Positions 1 through 11,100 of a stretch of DNA of 64,000 nucleotides are shown piece by piece. How positions within the stretch are numbered: the first letter of the stretch is position 1; each line of letters begins with the position of its first letter. Made by a program: the position numbers and the translations under genes. The notes beneath the pieces are model-generated. The model worked only from the letters and a program-made list of their open reading frames with translations, was not told the origin of the DNA and did not search any database. The DNA comes from Siphonodentalium dalli (Eukaryota; Mollusca; Scaphopoda; Gadilida; Siphonodentaliidae): positions 193,554,816 to 193,618,815 of the forward strand of contig CP136066.1 in NCBI GenBank assembly GCA_032622095.1, given 5' to 3'.

Positions 1-628
1 GCTTCACTTGGTCACTAACCACAAGCAAAAGTATCCTGAGACCTGGCCAGTGGGTGTGGTCAAATATAGGTTTCGCTATGGAATCAGATCCATCTGACTC
101 GTCACCCTTCTCCCATTTCACGAATCCACCATAAATGCTTCTACATGCACTGCCAGAACCACATCTTGCGATTGATGAAATTTCACCATGAACATCAAAC
201 AACTTAGCCAAAGAATAAACCAAACAGGCATATCCAGCTGCGGAAGATGCGAGGCCAGCCGCAGTCGGGAAATTATTTTCAGAGCAGATATGTATCTTCC
301 AGTTAAGCATTTGCATTGCCGCATTATCGTCTACTTCCTGTGAACTGTCATTGAACTTTCTCTTTCTGGCTCGTCTCCGAATTTCATTGAGAACATTCTG
401 TATTCTTTTGTTACCGACGTTTTGCTTCACCCCATTTAGCCACATCCTATCTTCTGTGAACGTTTTACTCACAGCGACGGTTGTTTTTGTTTGGAGTCCT
501 TCCTTGTTTAGTGTTACACTGATTGAAGAGTTATAGGGCAGAACAATGTCTTCATTCCTTTTCCCCCAATATTTGATAACAGCAATGTTCACAGGTGCAG
601 AACATGTCGTGCTGACAATTTCTTCCAT
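1..628 (-). CDS. MVD: mevalonate diphosphate decarboxylase, N-terminal 209 codons (cut by window edge)
   Basis: The product decarboxylates mevalonate 5-diphosphate to isopentenyl diphosphate using ATP, the last step of the mevalonate pathway; it belongs to the GHMP kinase superfamily. From the ATG at 628-626 the frame stays open for 209 codons to the window edge, so the C-terminal half is missing. Visible family motifs are PVNIAVIKYWGKR (residues 12-24), NSSISVTL (33-40), the phosphate-binding stretch NFPTAAGLASSAAGYA (119-134), GSGSACRSIYGGF (157-169) and HWPGLRILLLVVS (about 193-205). These align along their length with animal MVD without gaps where introns would sit, so this part has no intron. 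The ATG matches the usual start of the family and lies just before the conserved CTAPVN-like segment. It could be an intron-poor gene or an intact retrocopy; no disabling change is seen here. Confidence 0.93.
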   Translation of the reverse strand, partial: MEEIVSTTCSAPVNIAVIKYWGKRNEDIVLPYNSSISVTLNKEGLQTKTTVAVSKTFTEDRMWLNGVKQNVGNKRIQNVLNEIRRRARKRKFNDSSQEVDDNAAMQMLNWKIHICSENNFPTAAGLASSAAGYACLVYSLAKLFDVHGEISSIARCGSGSACRSIYGGFVKWEKGDESDGSDSIAKPIFDHTHWPGLRILLLVVSDQVK

Positions 629-777
629 TTCTGTCCCGGTTTAATATTTGAATATTGTAAAACCAGTTTCTTTGTTCTTGATTTGACTCAAACCAAACTC
701 ACATATGTATCATAACTGAAACCAAATCAAAAAAGATAACATTTAAAGACATATTACGTGCTTAATTTCACAACTGC

Positions 778-1048
778 TTAACCCTTTCAGTGCCAGGGGC
801 CGATCTCATCGGCCCTAATTTACGGTCTGTAAAATCGGCCCTAAAAAAATAAAAAACCTTTTTTTTTTAGATTTAAAAAAAATTATTAAAATTGTAAAAA
901 ATAATAACAAATGATGAAAAATTGTTAGGCCAATGCATTCTCTTATATATGCGAGGCGACCTATGGTCGACTCGCATATATAAGAGAATGCATTGGCACA
1001 GGGTATATGGGTTGATACAAAAATCGGAACTGGCACTCAAAGGGTTAA
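778..1048. mobile_element. TTAA-flanked MITE, piggyBac-like, carrying the hairpin module
   Basis: A 263-bp element (782-1044) is flanked on both sides by TTAA (778-781 and 1045-1048). Its ends are inverted: CCCTTTCAGTGCCAG on the left, and on the right the complement of CCCTTTGAGTGCCAG. The TTAA target duplication with CCC termini is typical of nonautonomous piggyBac-type elements. The interior contains the 67-bp stem-loop (930-996) that recurs across this window. No coding capacity. Confidence 0.75.
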
Positions 1049-1334
1049 GTGAGTCGTAAAATATAATTGTTAAAATATTCAACATCATCCGTGTGCTATT
1101 TAGTAGAACATGTTTCTGAACAACATTACTGGTATGCAAACATAAACAGTTCACAAATCGTACCAAACAATAAACAAAATGATTGATTTCGTCAACAATA
1201 GTTAATAACTTAATTTAATTATATGAAAGAATGGCGTTGTGTTCTGGAAATTTTAATAAAAATTTTATTGAAATACATGCATTGAGCAAATTTATATCTA
1301 TCAAATCACGTTAACTCTTCCATGACTGGAGCTT

Positions 1335-1545
1335 CCTAAAACCCTGTGCCAATGCATTCTCTTACATATGCGAGTCTCCCATATATAAGAGAATGCATTG
1401 AACTAACAATATTTACCTTGACCTGTAAGCCAGTGCATTCTCTTATATATGCAAGGTTCCCTATGGGAGACTTGCATACATAAGAGATTGGACTAGCATA
1501 AGATCTTTAATGCTGCACCAGCGCGGCTCCCGTCATGAAAGGGAT
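1335..1545. repeat. variant hairpin pair, inverted copy of the repeat at 62.47-62.96 kb
   Basis: Two stem-loops of the CCAATGCATTCTCTTA family lie at about 1345-1401 and 1430-1490, joined by a short linker. The segment, including the flanking 'ctgcaccagcgcggct' stretch, is the reverse complement of sequence near 62.47-62.96 kb. It is a divergent subfamily of the hairpin module. Confidence 0.6.
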
Positions 1546-1636
1546 AAAAGCAGTGGCAAAAATCTTCAACAAACAAGTGGCACAATGATTTCAGACTATT
1601 ACCGGTACAGACAGACAGACAGAAGTATTTTTTTAC

Positions 1637-1826
1637 ACAAATGTTGATTATTTTTCAGCCCAAACGAAATATTTAGTCGTTATTCAGTCTAATACATCTT
1701 GATGTGTTGAAGTTAATACTATTTCAGCAAATGTGCGAAAACTATGATATTAAAGTATATTTAAAATCATAGAGTGTCTTCTCCACATTGGATCAACTAC
1801 ATGGTATGTACGATTCACCATTATGT
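1637..1826 (+). repeat. fragment shared with both duplication copies (27.03 and 52.76 kb)
   Basis: Sequence from 'gttgattatttttcagccc' to 'caccattatgttttt' is nearly the same as 52,760-52,950 and 27,035-27,214. It is followed by the same element junction as at 52,950, so this fragment derives from a copy that already carried that insertion. Confidence 0.7.
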
Positions 1827-2205
1827 TTTTACCCTGTGCCAATGCATTCTCTTATATATGCGAGTCGACCATAGGTCGCCTCGCATATATAAGAGAATGC
1901 ATTGGCCTAACAATTTTTTACAATTTTAATAATTTTTTCTTGTATTCTTTAACAATTTTATAATTTCACCCATACAGAGCCCCAGACAAACATGAGCAGA
2001 CGACACTCTTCTATATGCTTCTATATATGTGTGGGGCTCCCTGCAGGGTAATGGATGTTTTTTATTTTATGTCCTAAAAATTGTAAGAAACATTTATTTA
2101 AAAAAAATGATAAAAAATTGTTAGACCAATGCATTCTCTTATATATGCGAGGCGACCTATGGTCGACTCGCATATATAAGAGAATGTATTGGCACAGGGT
2201 AAAAA
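1827..2205. mobile_element. composite two-hairpin MITE (ACCCTGTGCC ends)
   Basis: The ends are inverted (ACCCTGTGCC / GGCACAGGGT). A 67-bp stem-loop sits at each end (1839-1905 and 2126-2192), with an AT-rich centre containing a second near-palindrome ('gcttctatatatgtgtgg'). Same structure as the copies at 14.4, 25.8 and 52.95 kb, but without the outer CCCGACTTACGAC arms of two of them. No coding capacity. Confidence 0.7.
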
Positions 2206-2218
2206 TTTGAGGGTTCTA

Positions 2219-2645
2219 TTTAAAGGTGCTCAATCTGATTCGATGGTCCCCATATCATCAGATTCCAACTACAACAAAAAATTTTGAAATGCAGCTTCAG
2301 TTATCAGAATCGATTAATAGCCCAAAAACAATGCTAACCACATTCAACTATAGTATAAAATTGCCTAAAACCTGTTTTTAATCAACATTTTGTTCATCGA
2401 AATGGCCGATTTGTCAATTATCTAACACACAAAGCCACTTGATTTTAGAGTTATCCATCTTCATCCGCAATTTGGTCCGAGGCCATCTTCTCATCGACTT
2501 TTTGCAAGGCTGCCAAAAAGTACCGGTGGTGGAGAAAAAATAGATTTAAAAAATCAATATCTGATCACTCTTGAGCTTTGATGGGTGGGTTTGACTCGAA
2601 TCAAATATTTTTGAGAAGCCAAAGAAATAGAAAGTTTGGAGCGTT
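2219..2645. mobile_element. decayed relative of the TTAA element at 34,494-34,973
   Basis: It begins with 'tttaaaggtgctcaatctga', close to the left end of the 34.5-kb element, and shares internal stretches such as the TTTGATGGGTG and CGAATCAAATATTTTTGA segments. The expected right terminal repeat is not found, so it is incomplete. Confidence 0.55.
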
Positions 2646-2944
2646 AATATGTGACCAGCCATATCAAATCCAGTCGTAAGTCGGGATTGTTTTACCCTGT
2701 GCCAATGCATTCTCTTATATATGCGAGTCGACCATAGGTCGCCTCGCATATATAAGAGAATGCATTGGCCTAACAATTTTTTATAATTTTTTTTAAATAA
2801 ATGTTTCTTACAATTTTTAGGACATAAAATAAAAAACATCCATTACCCTGCAGGGAGCCCCACACATATATAGAAGCATATAGAAGAGTCTCGTCTGCTC
2901 ATGTTTGTCTGGGGTTCTGTATGGGTGAAGTTTGGAGTGTTAAT
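2632..2944. mobile_element. half-length composite hairpin MITE between 17-bp direct repeats
   Basis: The left outer terminal repeat (GTGACCAGCCATATC) starts at 2651 and is followed by one stem-loop (2702-2768) and the central near-palindrome. The right half is absent. The 17 bp 'aagtttggagygttaat' occur directly before (2632-2648) and after (2928-2944), with one difference, as a target duplication would. Confidence 0.6.
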
Positions 2945-2949
2945 TTGGA

Positions 2950-4740
2950 TTATGCATCTTTAAGTCACATTTTAACCCATTCTATACTGATGCATCATTG
3001 ACGAGTAGTTATGATGTTATCCCATAGGAAATGTTCAGATAATAAGTTTAACCCTTTCTATACTAAAGCATTATTGGCGAGTAGTTATGATGTTATCCCA
3101 TAGGAAATGTTCAGATAATAAGTTTAACCCTTTCTATACTAAAACATTATTGGCGAGTAATTATCCCATAGGAGCTGTTCAGATAATAAGTTTAACCCAT
3201 TCTATACTAGAGCATTATTGGCGAGTATTTATCCCATAGGAACTGTTCAGATAATAAGTTTAACCCATTCTATACTGATGCATCATTGACGAGTAGTTGT
3301 GATGTTATCCCATAGGAAATGTTCTGATAATAAGTTTAACCCTTTCTATACTAAAGCATTATTGGCGAGTAGTTATCCCATAGGAACTGTTCAGATAATA
3401 AGTTTAACCCATTCTATACTGATGCATCATTGACGAGTAGTTATCCCATAGGAACTGTTCAGATAATAAGTTTAACCCATTCTATACTGATGCATCATTG
3501 ACGAGTAGTTATGATATTATCCCATAGGAACTGTTCTGATAATAAGTTTAACCCTTTCTATACTGATGCATCATTGACGAGTAGTTATCCCATAGGAACT
3601 GTTCAGATAATAAGTTTAACCCATTCTATACTGATGCATCATTGACGAGTAGTTATGATGTTATCCCATAGGAACTGTTCAGATAATAAGTTTAACCCAT
3701 TCTATACTAAAGCATTATTGGCGAGTAGTTATCCCATAGGAAATGTTCTGATAATAAGTTTAACCCTTTCTATACTGATGCATCATTGACGAGTAGTTAT
3801 GATGTTATCCCATAGGAAATGTTCAGATAATAAGTTTAACCCATTCTATACTAAAGCATTATTGGCGAGTATTTATCCCATAGGAACTGTTCAGATAATA
3901 AGTTTAACCCTTTCTATACTGATGCATCATTGACGAGTAGTTATGATGTTATCCCATAGGAACTGTTCAGATAATAAGTTTAACCCATTCTATACTAAAG
4001 CATTATGGGCGAGTATTTATCCCATAGGAACTGTTCTGATAATAAGTTTAACCCTTTCTATACTGATGCATCATTGACGAGTAGTTATCCCATAGGAACT
4101 GTTCAGATAATAAGTTTAACCCATTCTATACTGATGCATCATTGACGAGTAGTTATGATGTTATCCCATAGGAACTGTTCAGATAATAAGTTTAACCCAT
4201 TCTATACTAAAGCATTATTGGCGAGTAGTTATCCCATAGGAAATGTTCTGATAATAAGTTTAACCCATTCTATACTGATGCATCATTGACGAGTAGTTAT
4301 GATGTTATCCCATAGGAAATGTTCAGATAATAAGTTTAACCCATTCTATACTAAAGCATTATTGGCGAGTAGTTATCCCATAGGAAATGTTCTGATAATA
4401 AGTTTAACCCTTTCTATACTGATGCATTATTGGCGAGTAGTTATCCCATAGGAACTGTTCAGATAATAAATTTAACCCATTCTATACTGATGCATTATTG
4501 ACGAGTAGTTATGATGTTATCCCATAGGAAATGTTCTGATAATAAGTTTAACCCTTTCTATACTGATGCATCATTGACGAGTAGTTATGATATTATCCCA
4601 TAGGAAATGTTCAGATAATAAGTTTAACCCATTCTATACTAAAGCATTATTGGCGAGTAGTTATCCCATAGGAAATGTTCAGATAATAAGTTCAACAAAC
4701 GACCATAGTTCATTTGTTGAACTTATTTTCTGAACATTTC
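2950..4740 (+). repeat. satellite array, 68-bp and 77-bp units, about 24 copies
   Basis: Units run TTTAACCC(A/T)TTCTATACT ... ATCCCATAGGAA(A/C)TGTTC(A/T)GATAATAAG. They vary in two ways: presence of the 9-bp insert around 'gatgttat', and two sequence types, 'aaagcattattggcg' and 'gatgcatcattgacg', that interchange along the array. The array ends in a partial unit in inverted orientation (about 4,676-4,740), forming a hairpin cap. No coding potential. Confidence 0.9.
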
Positions 4741-4938
4741 CCTCAATAAATACGACTCCTTCTGTACTTTTATTTATCTGTCGTCTGCTTGTATTACCTG
4801 TATATCCCTGCAAATTAATAATAGACAATTCCGATGTACACTTTTTAACTGACTGGGAGAATTAATTAGTATAAAAAGCGTTAAGTCATTATATTTCAGT
4901 GCTGCAATTAATCCCCAGGTCTCGTATTCACCAACTGG

Positions 4939-5178
4939 TGGACATAAAATAAAAAACATCCATTACCCTGCAGGGAGCCCCACACATATATAGAAGCATA
5001 TAGAAGAGTGTCGTCTGCTCGTGTTTGTCTGGGGCTCTGTATGGGTGAAATTGTTAAAGAATACAAGAAAAAATTATTAAAATTGTAAAAAAGTGTTAGG
5101 CCAATGCATTCTCTTATATATGCCTCGACCTATGGTCGACTCGCATATATAAGAGAATGCATTGGCACAGGGTAAAAA
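4939..5178. mobile_element. truncated composite hairpin MITE (right half)
   Basis: It contains the central 'ctgcagggagccccacacat' segment, the AT-rich spacer and one terminal stem-loop (5101-5165) ending GGCACAGGGTAA. The left stem-loop is missing. Confidence 0.65.
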
Positions 5179-5324
5179 AAAATATTCTTGAGCCACCACC
5201 TTAGCCACCAGTGAATTATTCTGAGCCACTTTTCATTTACTTGAGCCACATTGATTTAAACATATTCAAAGAAAAACACAAGCTAATTAACTCAAATATT
5301 TACTGTAATATAATATAACAGGTT

Positions 5325-7175
5325 CTAGTCAGGTTCGAAATGGAATAAAAGTGAAAGGTGCGGGCATTTTTCATTCAGAAGCTTTTGAGAATTGTTTCTA
5401 ATTGTATTTTTTATGCTGATTTCAAAAACCAATGTTGGCAAGTCGACAAATTATTATTTCTGACCCAAAATGACAATTCAAAATGGCTGCCATCAGAACA
5501 AAGTCTAGATATTCGTTTACTGTTATATGTTGTTCTAAGACGTTTAAATATTATGCATTTCCGTACTTTCGAATGAATTGTGACAAGAGACACTATACAC
5601 AGAACATGTGTGTTAATTTAAAGATAACATGTTTGACATTTAACCCAATTTATGCCCAAAAATGACAAATAAACTTGAATTTTATAAATTTTTGCGGTCT
5701 TAAATGGCAGAAAGCGAAGTATGCCGGAAATATATCCTTCAAATGGTTTATACAGTTGTGTCTAAATGTAATTTGTATTCTGATTCCAGAAAACAATGTT
5801 GGCAACTCGACAATTAATTATTTCTGAAATAAAATGACAATTCAAAATGGCCGCCATCAGAATAAAGTCTTGATTTTCGTTTACTGTTATATGTTGTTCT
5901 AAGACGTTTGAATATTATGCATTTCCGTACTTTCAAACGAATTGTGACAAGGGACATTATACAAAGAACATATGTGGTAATTTAAAGTGAACATGTTTGA
6001 CATTTAACCCAATTTATGCCCAAAAATGACCAAAAAAATGTGAATTTTATAAATTATTGCGGTCGTAAACTGTCGTAAATGGCAGAAAGTGAAGTATTAC
6101 GGAAATATATCCTTCAAATGGTTTAGACAGTTGTGTCTAAATGTAATTTGTATTCTGATTCCAGAAAACAATGTTGGCAACTCGACAAATAATTATTTCT
6201 GACCTAAAATGACAATTCAAAATGGCCGCCAAAAGAATAAAGTCTCGATTTTCGTTTGCTGTTATATGTTGTTCTAAGACGTTTGAATATTATGCATTTC
6301 CGTACTTTCGAACGAATTGTGATAAGGGACACTATTCACAGAAAATCATCAGTGATATTTTGAAACTGGTTCATCAACACCCAATGCGACACAATTTGCC
6401 ATCATATAGCCAAAAATGGTCACAAAAAATCCTTATTCATTACTGCAGTCAGTTCCATAATTGCAGAGTGGTGTGCAGGGTAACTCTAATCTTCTGCATG
6501 TACACCTTGCTGTTACACACCCCTTCTTGCACCACATTTGATTATTTCGAGACATGATTTTGAATGGCCGGGTTCTAGTGACATCATGGTTGGATCTAAT
6601 CGACCATTTTCTTCTTTCCATCCCATTGTCGAATGATCTGGTACTGTTTGCACAGGAATGGTTGCTTGTTTCCAAACTAAAACCTGGTAGTTCGTTCTAA
6701 AAAGGTGGTAATGAAATGAGTCACTGGTTGGTGGAAGCTTTTCAGGAGATTTAGTCCGAGGGAACATCCTGAATCTTGCATTGTTGAGTTTTGCATACAA
6801 CTCCATACAACTTGCATACAAAATGTTCAGTACTTTCAATTGTTTCAGTGGATATTGCAATATTACCTATACCCGTTAAGAGTTTACAACATTGCAGGTA
6901 AATATTCCATGCAGATCGTCTAAGACACTCCATATATGAACGAAGTTGAATCACACCCCGTTAAAGCATGAAACGCAATAACATAGTTCAGAGCGTCGTT
7001 CGGTATATGGGTGGCAACATCCCTGATGGGTAAAATTTTAGGGCTTTTGGAAGGTCCAGCCATCACGAACACATCACAATCTGCAGGAAATCTGTCTAGG
7101 TAACCAAGCAATAACACTAGAACATCGACGTCCCTACTTACCACAATAACTTGTTTCAGATTGCACCCCATCCTG
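5325..7175. repeat. left arm of a large inverted repeat
   Basis: This arm is the reverse complement of 14,210-13,046 continued by 8,190-7,585. It contains three direct copies of a ~360-bp unit marked by 'ttcaaaatggc(c/t)gcc' at about 5,475, 5,840 and 6,212, then the minus-strand gene fragment at 6,433-7,290. Matching landmarks are 'gtcaggttcgaa' at the outer end and the LPPTSDSFHYHL-coding segment near the inner end. Confidence 0.8.
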
Positions 7176-7290
7176 ACATTAAGTGAATGAAGGATAAGTC
7201 TAGTGTCAGACTCTAACCCTTTCAAGTCTGTTTCATCTACCGAACAATCTACTCTGCAATCTTCTGGGAACCCCCCTGCAACAACATTAA
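6433..7290 (-). pseudogene. fragment of an uncharacterised invertebrate protein (PIN-like core plus Cys-rich tail), frameshifted
   Basis: Reading frames on the minus strand give, in order, ESDTRLILHSLN, VIVVSRDVDVLVLLLGYL and AFHALTGCDSTSF; then LPPTSDSFHYHLFRTNYQ; then the Cys-rich CKKGCVTARCTCRRLELPC segment. These are landmarks of a multi-copy invertebrate protein family without an established name. The spaced acidic residues (E/D-D, D-x-D, GCD) resemble a FEN1/PIN-type nuclease core; that is inference. The order is right but the parts lie in three frames, so several indels have broken it. The N-terminal part is absent here. The family is often multi-copy and may be element-associated. Confidence 0.7.
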
Positions 7291-7309
7291 CACCATCTCC
7301 CCATGCAGG

Positions 7310-8190
7310 TATTGTCATTGACGGCCAGGCCATTGTTGTGGCCATAGGTAAACCGGAAAAGGTAAATACATTTGGCGGTTTGGCCGATATATATTCTCAG
7401 TGTGCGTGTTGCAGAAGGGCGAAGGCTATGTCAGGATTGATGTAGTGCGACATATACTCGGATAAATCTATAAAGACTGCCACCAGATCGAGAAGAAGTC
7501 GCAATGTACCATTGATCCGAAGGACAATAACAAATCGTGATGTTCCCATCCCACAAAATTGGAAAAGTTTCAACAAGTTATTGTGGTAAGTAGGGACGTC
7601 GATGTCTAGTGTTATTACTTGGTTACCTTGACAGATTTCCTGCACATTGTGATGTGTTCATGATGGTTGTAACTTCCAAAATCCCTAAAATTTTACCCAT
7701 CAGGGATGTTGCCACTCAAATACCGAGCACGCTCTGAACTATATTCTTGCGTTTCATGCTTTAACGGGGTGTGATTCAACTTCGTTCATATATGGGGTGT
7801 CTAAACGATCTGCATGGAATATTTACATGGAATGTTGTGAACTCTTAAAGGGTATAGGTAATATTATCCACTGAAACAATTGAAAGTGCTGAACATTTTG
7901 TATGCAAATTGTATGGAGTTTCCGATGCAAAACTCAACAATGCAAGATTCAGGATGTTCCCTCAGACTGAATCTCCTGAACGGCTTCCACCAACCAGTGA
8001 CTCATTTCATTACCACCTTTTGAGAACAAACTACCAGGTTTTAGTTTGGAAACAAGCAACCATTCCTGTGCAAACATTATCGGATCCTTCGACAATGGAA
8101 TGGAAAGAAGAAAATGGTCGATGAGATCCAACCATGATGTCACTAGAACCCAATCCAAAATCATGTCTCGAAATAATCAAATGTGGGTAC
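7310..8190 (+). pseudogene. second, oppositely oriented copy of the same protein family, decayed
   Basis: The plus strand encodes VIDGQAIVVAIG and FGGLADIY near 7,312-7,390, then RDVPIPQNWKSF near 7,540, then jumps to SRDVDV...LLLGYL (7,595-7,630), ALTGCDSTSFIYGVS (about 7,755-7,802) and LPPTSDSFHYHLLRTNYQ (about 7,985-8,040). The middle of the protein is deleted and there are frameshifts. From 7,585 onward it is the reverse complement of the minus-strand fragment. Its Cys-rich tail resumes at about 13,046, after the large insertion. Confidence 0.68.
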
Positions 8191-11100
8191 AATGAAAGTG
8201 TCAATGACACTGTAGCTCAACTTGGAAAGGGAATAATTTAATATATTACAGTCAATGGAGCGATTAGGAATGTGGAAAGTTGAATGTCTAATACTAGTTT
8301 ATAGACATGAAGAGAAAAGTAAAATCCAAGATGGCTGCTGGCGGCCATGTTTTCGGTCGAATGACCCCAAAATGAGTCGTTCCCATCTACATGTCATCGT
8401 TAACATCAATGACAAATTTTATGACGATCAGACTAAAGGTACGACCTGTAGCCCATGCTATAGAATTTAGTCATACAAAGAGTAAAATCCAAGATGGCTG
8501 CTGGCGGCCATGTTTTTTGGCCGATTGACCCCAAAATGACTCGTTCCAATCTACATGTCATTGTTAACATCCATGACAAATTTGATGATGATCAGACTAA
8601 AGGTACGACCTGTAGCCCATGCTAAAGAATTTAGTCATACAAAGAGTAAAATACAAGATGGCTGCTGGCGGCCACGATTTTTCCGCCAAATGACCCCAAA
8701 ATTACTCGTTTCCATCTACATATCAACATTAACATCCAGGACAAATTTCATGATGATCAGACGAATCGTACGACCTGTGGCCCGTGCTAATGGATTAAAT
8801 TTTGAAATCCAATATGGCCGCTGGCGGCCATGTTTTTTGTCTGAATGACCCCAAAATGACTTGTTCCCATTTACATTCCAATTTCAACAGCCATGAAAAT
8901 TTTTATGATGATCAGACTAAAGGTACGACATGAAGATGGCTGCTGGCGGCCATCTTTTTTGGCCGAATGACCCCAAAATGACTCGTTCCCATCTACATGT
9001 CATTATTAACATTCACGAAAAATTTTATGATGATCAGACTAAAGATACAACCTGTAGTCCGTGCTAAAGGATTTAGTCATACAAAGAGTAAAATCCAAGA
9101 TGGCTGCTGGCGACCATGTTTTTTGGCCGATTGACCCCAAGATTACTCGTTCCCATCTACATGTCATTGTTAACATCCATGACAAATTTTATGATGATCA
9201 GACTAAAGGTACGACCTGCAGCCCGTGATAAAGAATTTAGTCATACAAAGAGTAAAATCTAAGATGGCTGCTGGTGGCCATGTTTTTTGGCCGAATGACC
9301 CCAAAATTACTCGTTCCCATCTACATGTAAATATTATCATCCATGACAAATTTCATGATGATCAGACAATCAGTACGACCTGTGGCCCGTGCTAATGGAT
9401 TAAATTTTGAAATCCAAGATGGCCGCTGGCGGCCATGTTTTTTGTCCGAATGACCCCAAAATGACTCGTTCCCATCTACATTCCAATATCAACAGCCATG
9501 ACAAATTTTATAATGATCAGACTAAAGGTACGACCTGTAGCCCGTGCTAAAGGATTTAGTCATACAAAGAGTAAAATCCAAGATGGCTGCTGACGGCCAT
9601 GTTTTTTGGCCGAATGACCCCAAAATGACTCGTTCCCATCTACATGTCATTATGAACATTCTTGACAAATTTTATGATGATCAGACTAAAAGTAGGACCT
9701 GTAGCCCGTGCTAAAGGATTTAGTCATGCAAAGAGTAAAATCCAAGACGGCTGCTGGCGGCCATGTTTTTTGGCCGATTGACCCCAAAATGACTCGTTCC
9801 AATCTACATGTCATTGTTAACATCCATGACAAATTTGATGATGATCAGACTAAAGGTACCACCTGTAGCCCGTGCTAAAGAATGTAGTCATACAAAGAGT
9901 AAAATCCAAGATGGCTGCTGGCGGCCATGTTTTTGGGCCGAATGACCCCAAAATTACTCGTTCCCATCTACATGTCAATATTAACATCCATGACAAATTT
10001 CATGACGATCAGACGAACAGTGCGACCTGTGGCCCGTGCTAATGGATTGAATTTTGAAAACAAAGATGGCCACTGACGGCCATGTTTTTTGTCCGAATGA
10101 CCCCAAAATGACTCGTTCCCATCTACATTCCAATTTCAACAACCATGATAAATTTCATGATTATCAGACTAAAGGTACGACCTGTAGCGGGTGCTAAAGG
10201 ATTTAGTCATACAAAGAGTAAAATCCAAGATGGCTGCTGGCGGCCATGTTTTTTGCCCGAATAACCCAAAAATGACTCGTTCCCATCTACATGTCATTGT
10301 TAACATCCATGACAAATTTTATGACGATCTGACTAAAGGTACGACCTGTAGCCCGTGCTAAAGTATTTAGTCATATAAAGAGTAAAATCCAAGATGGCTG
10401 CTGGCGGCCATCTTTTTTGGCCGAATGACCCCAAAATGACTCGTTCCCATCTACATGTCATTATTAACATTCTTGACAAATTTTATGATGATCAGACTAA
10501 AAGTAGGACCTGTAGCCCGTGCTAAAGGATTTAGTCATGCAAAGAGTAAAATCCAAGACGGCTGCTGGCGGCCATGTTTTTTGGTTGAATGACCCCAAAA
10601 TGACTCGTTCCCATCTACATGTCATTATTAACATTCTTGACAAATTTTATGATGACCAGACTAAAAGTAGGACCTGTAGCCCGTGCTAAAGGATTTAGTC
10701 ATGCAAAGAGTAAAATCCAAGACGGCTGCTGGCGGCCATGTCTTTTGGCCGATTGACCCCAAAATGACTCGTTCCAATCTACATGTCATTGTTAACATCC
10801 ATGACAAATTTGATGATGATCAGACTAAAGGTACGACCTGTAGCCCGTGCTAAAGAATTTAGTCATACAAAGAGTAAAATCCAAGATGGCTGCTGGCGGC
10901 CATGTTTTTGGGCCGAATGACCCCAAAATTACTCGTTCCCATCTACATGTGAATATTAACATCCATGACAAATTTCATGACGATCAGACGAACAGTGCGA
11001 CCTGTGGCCCGTGCTAATGGATTGAATTTTGAAAACAAAGATGGCCACTGGCGGCCATGTTTTTTGTCCGAATGACCCCAAAATGACTCGTTCCCATCTA

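Noticed and set aside
118-324. 68-codon minus-strand frame at the left edge
   Set aside because: Overlaps the MVD frame in another phase; the MVD frame has family motifs throughout.
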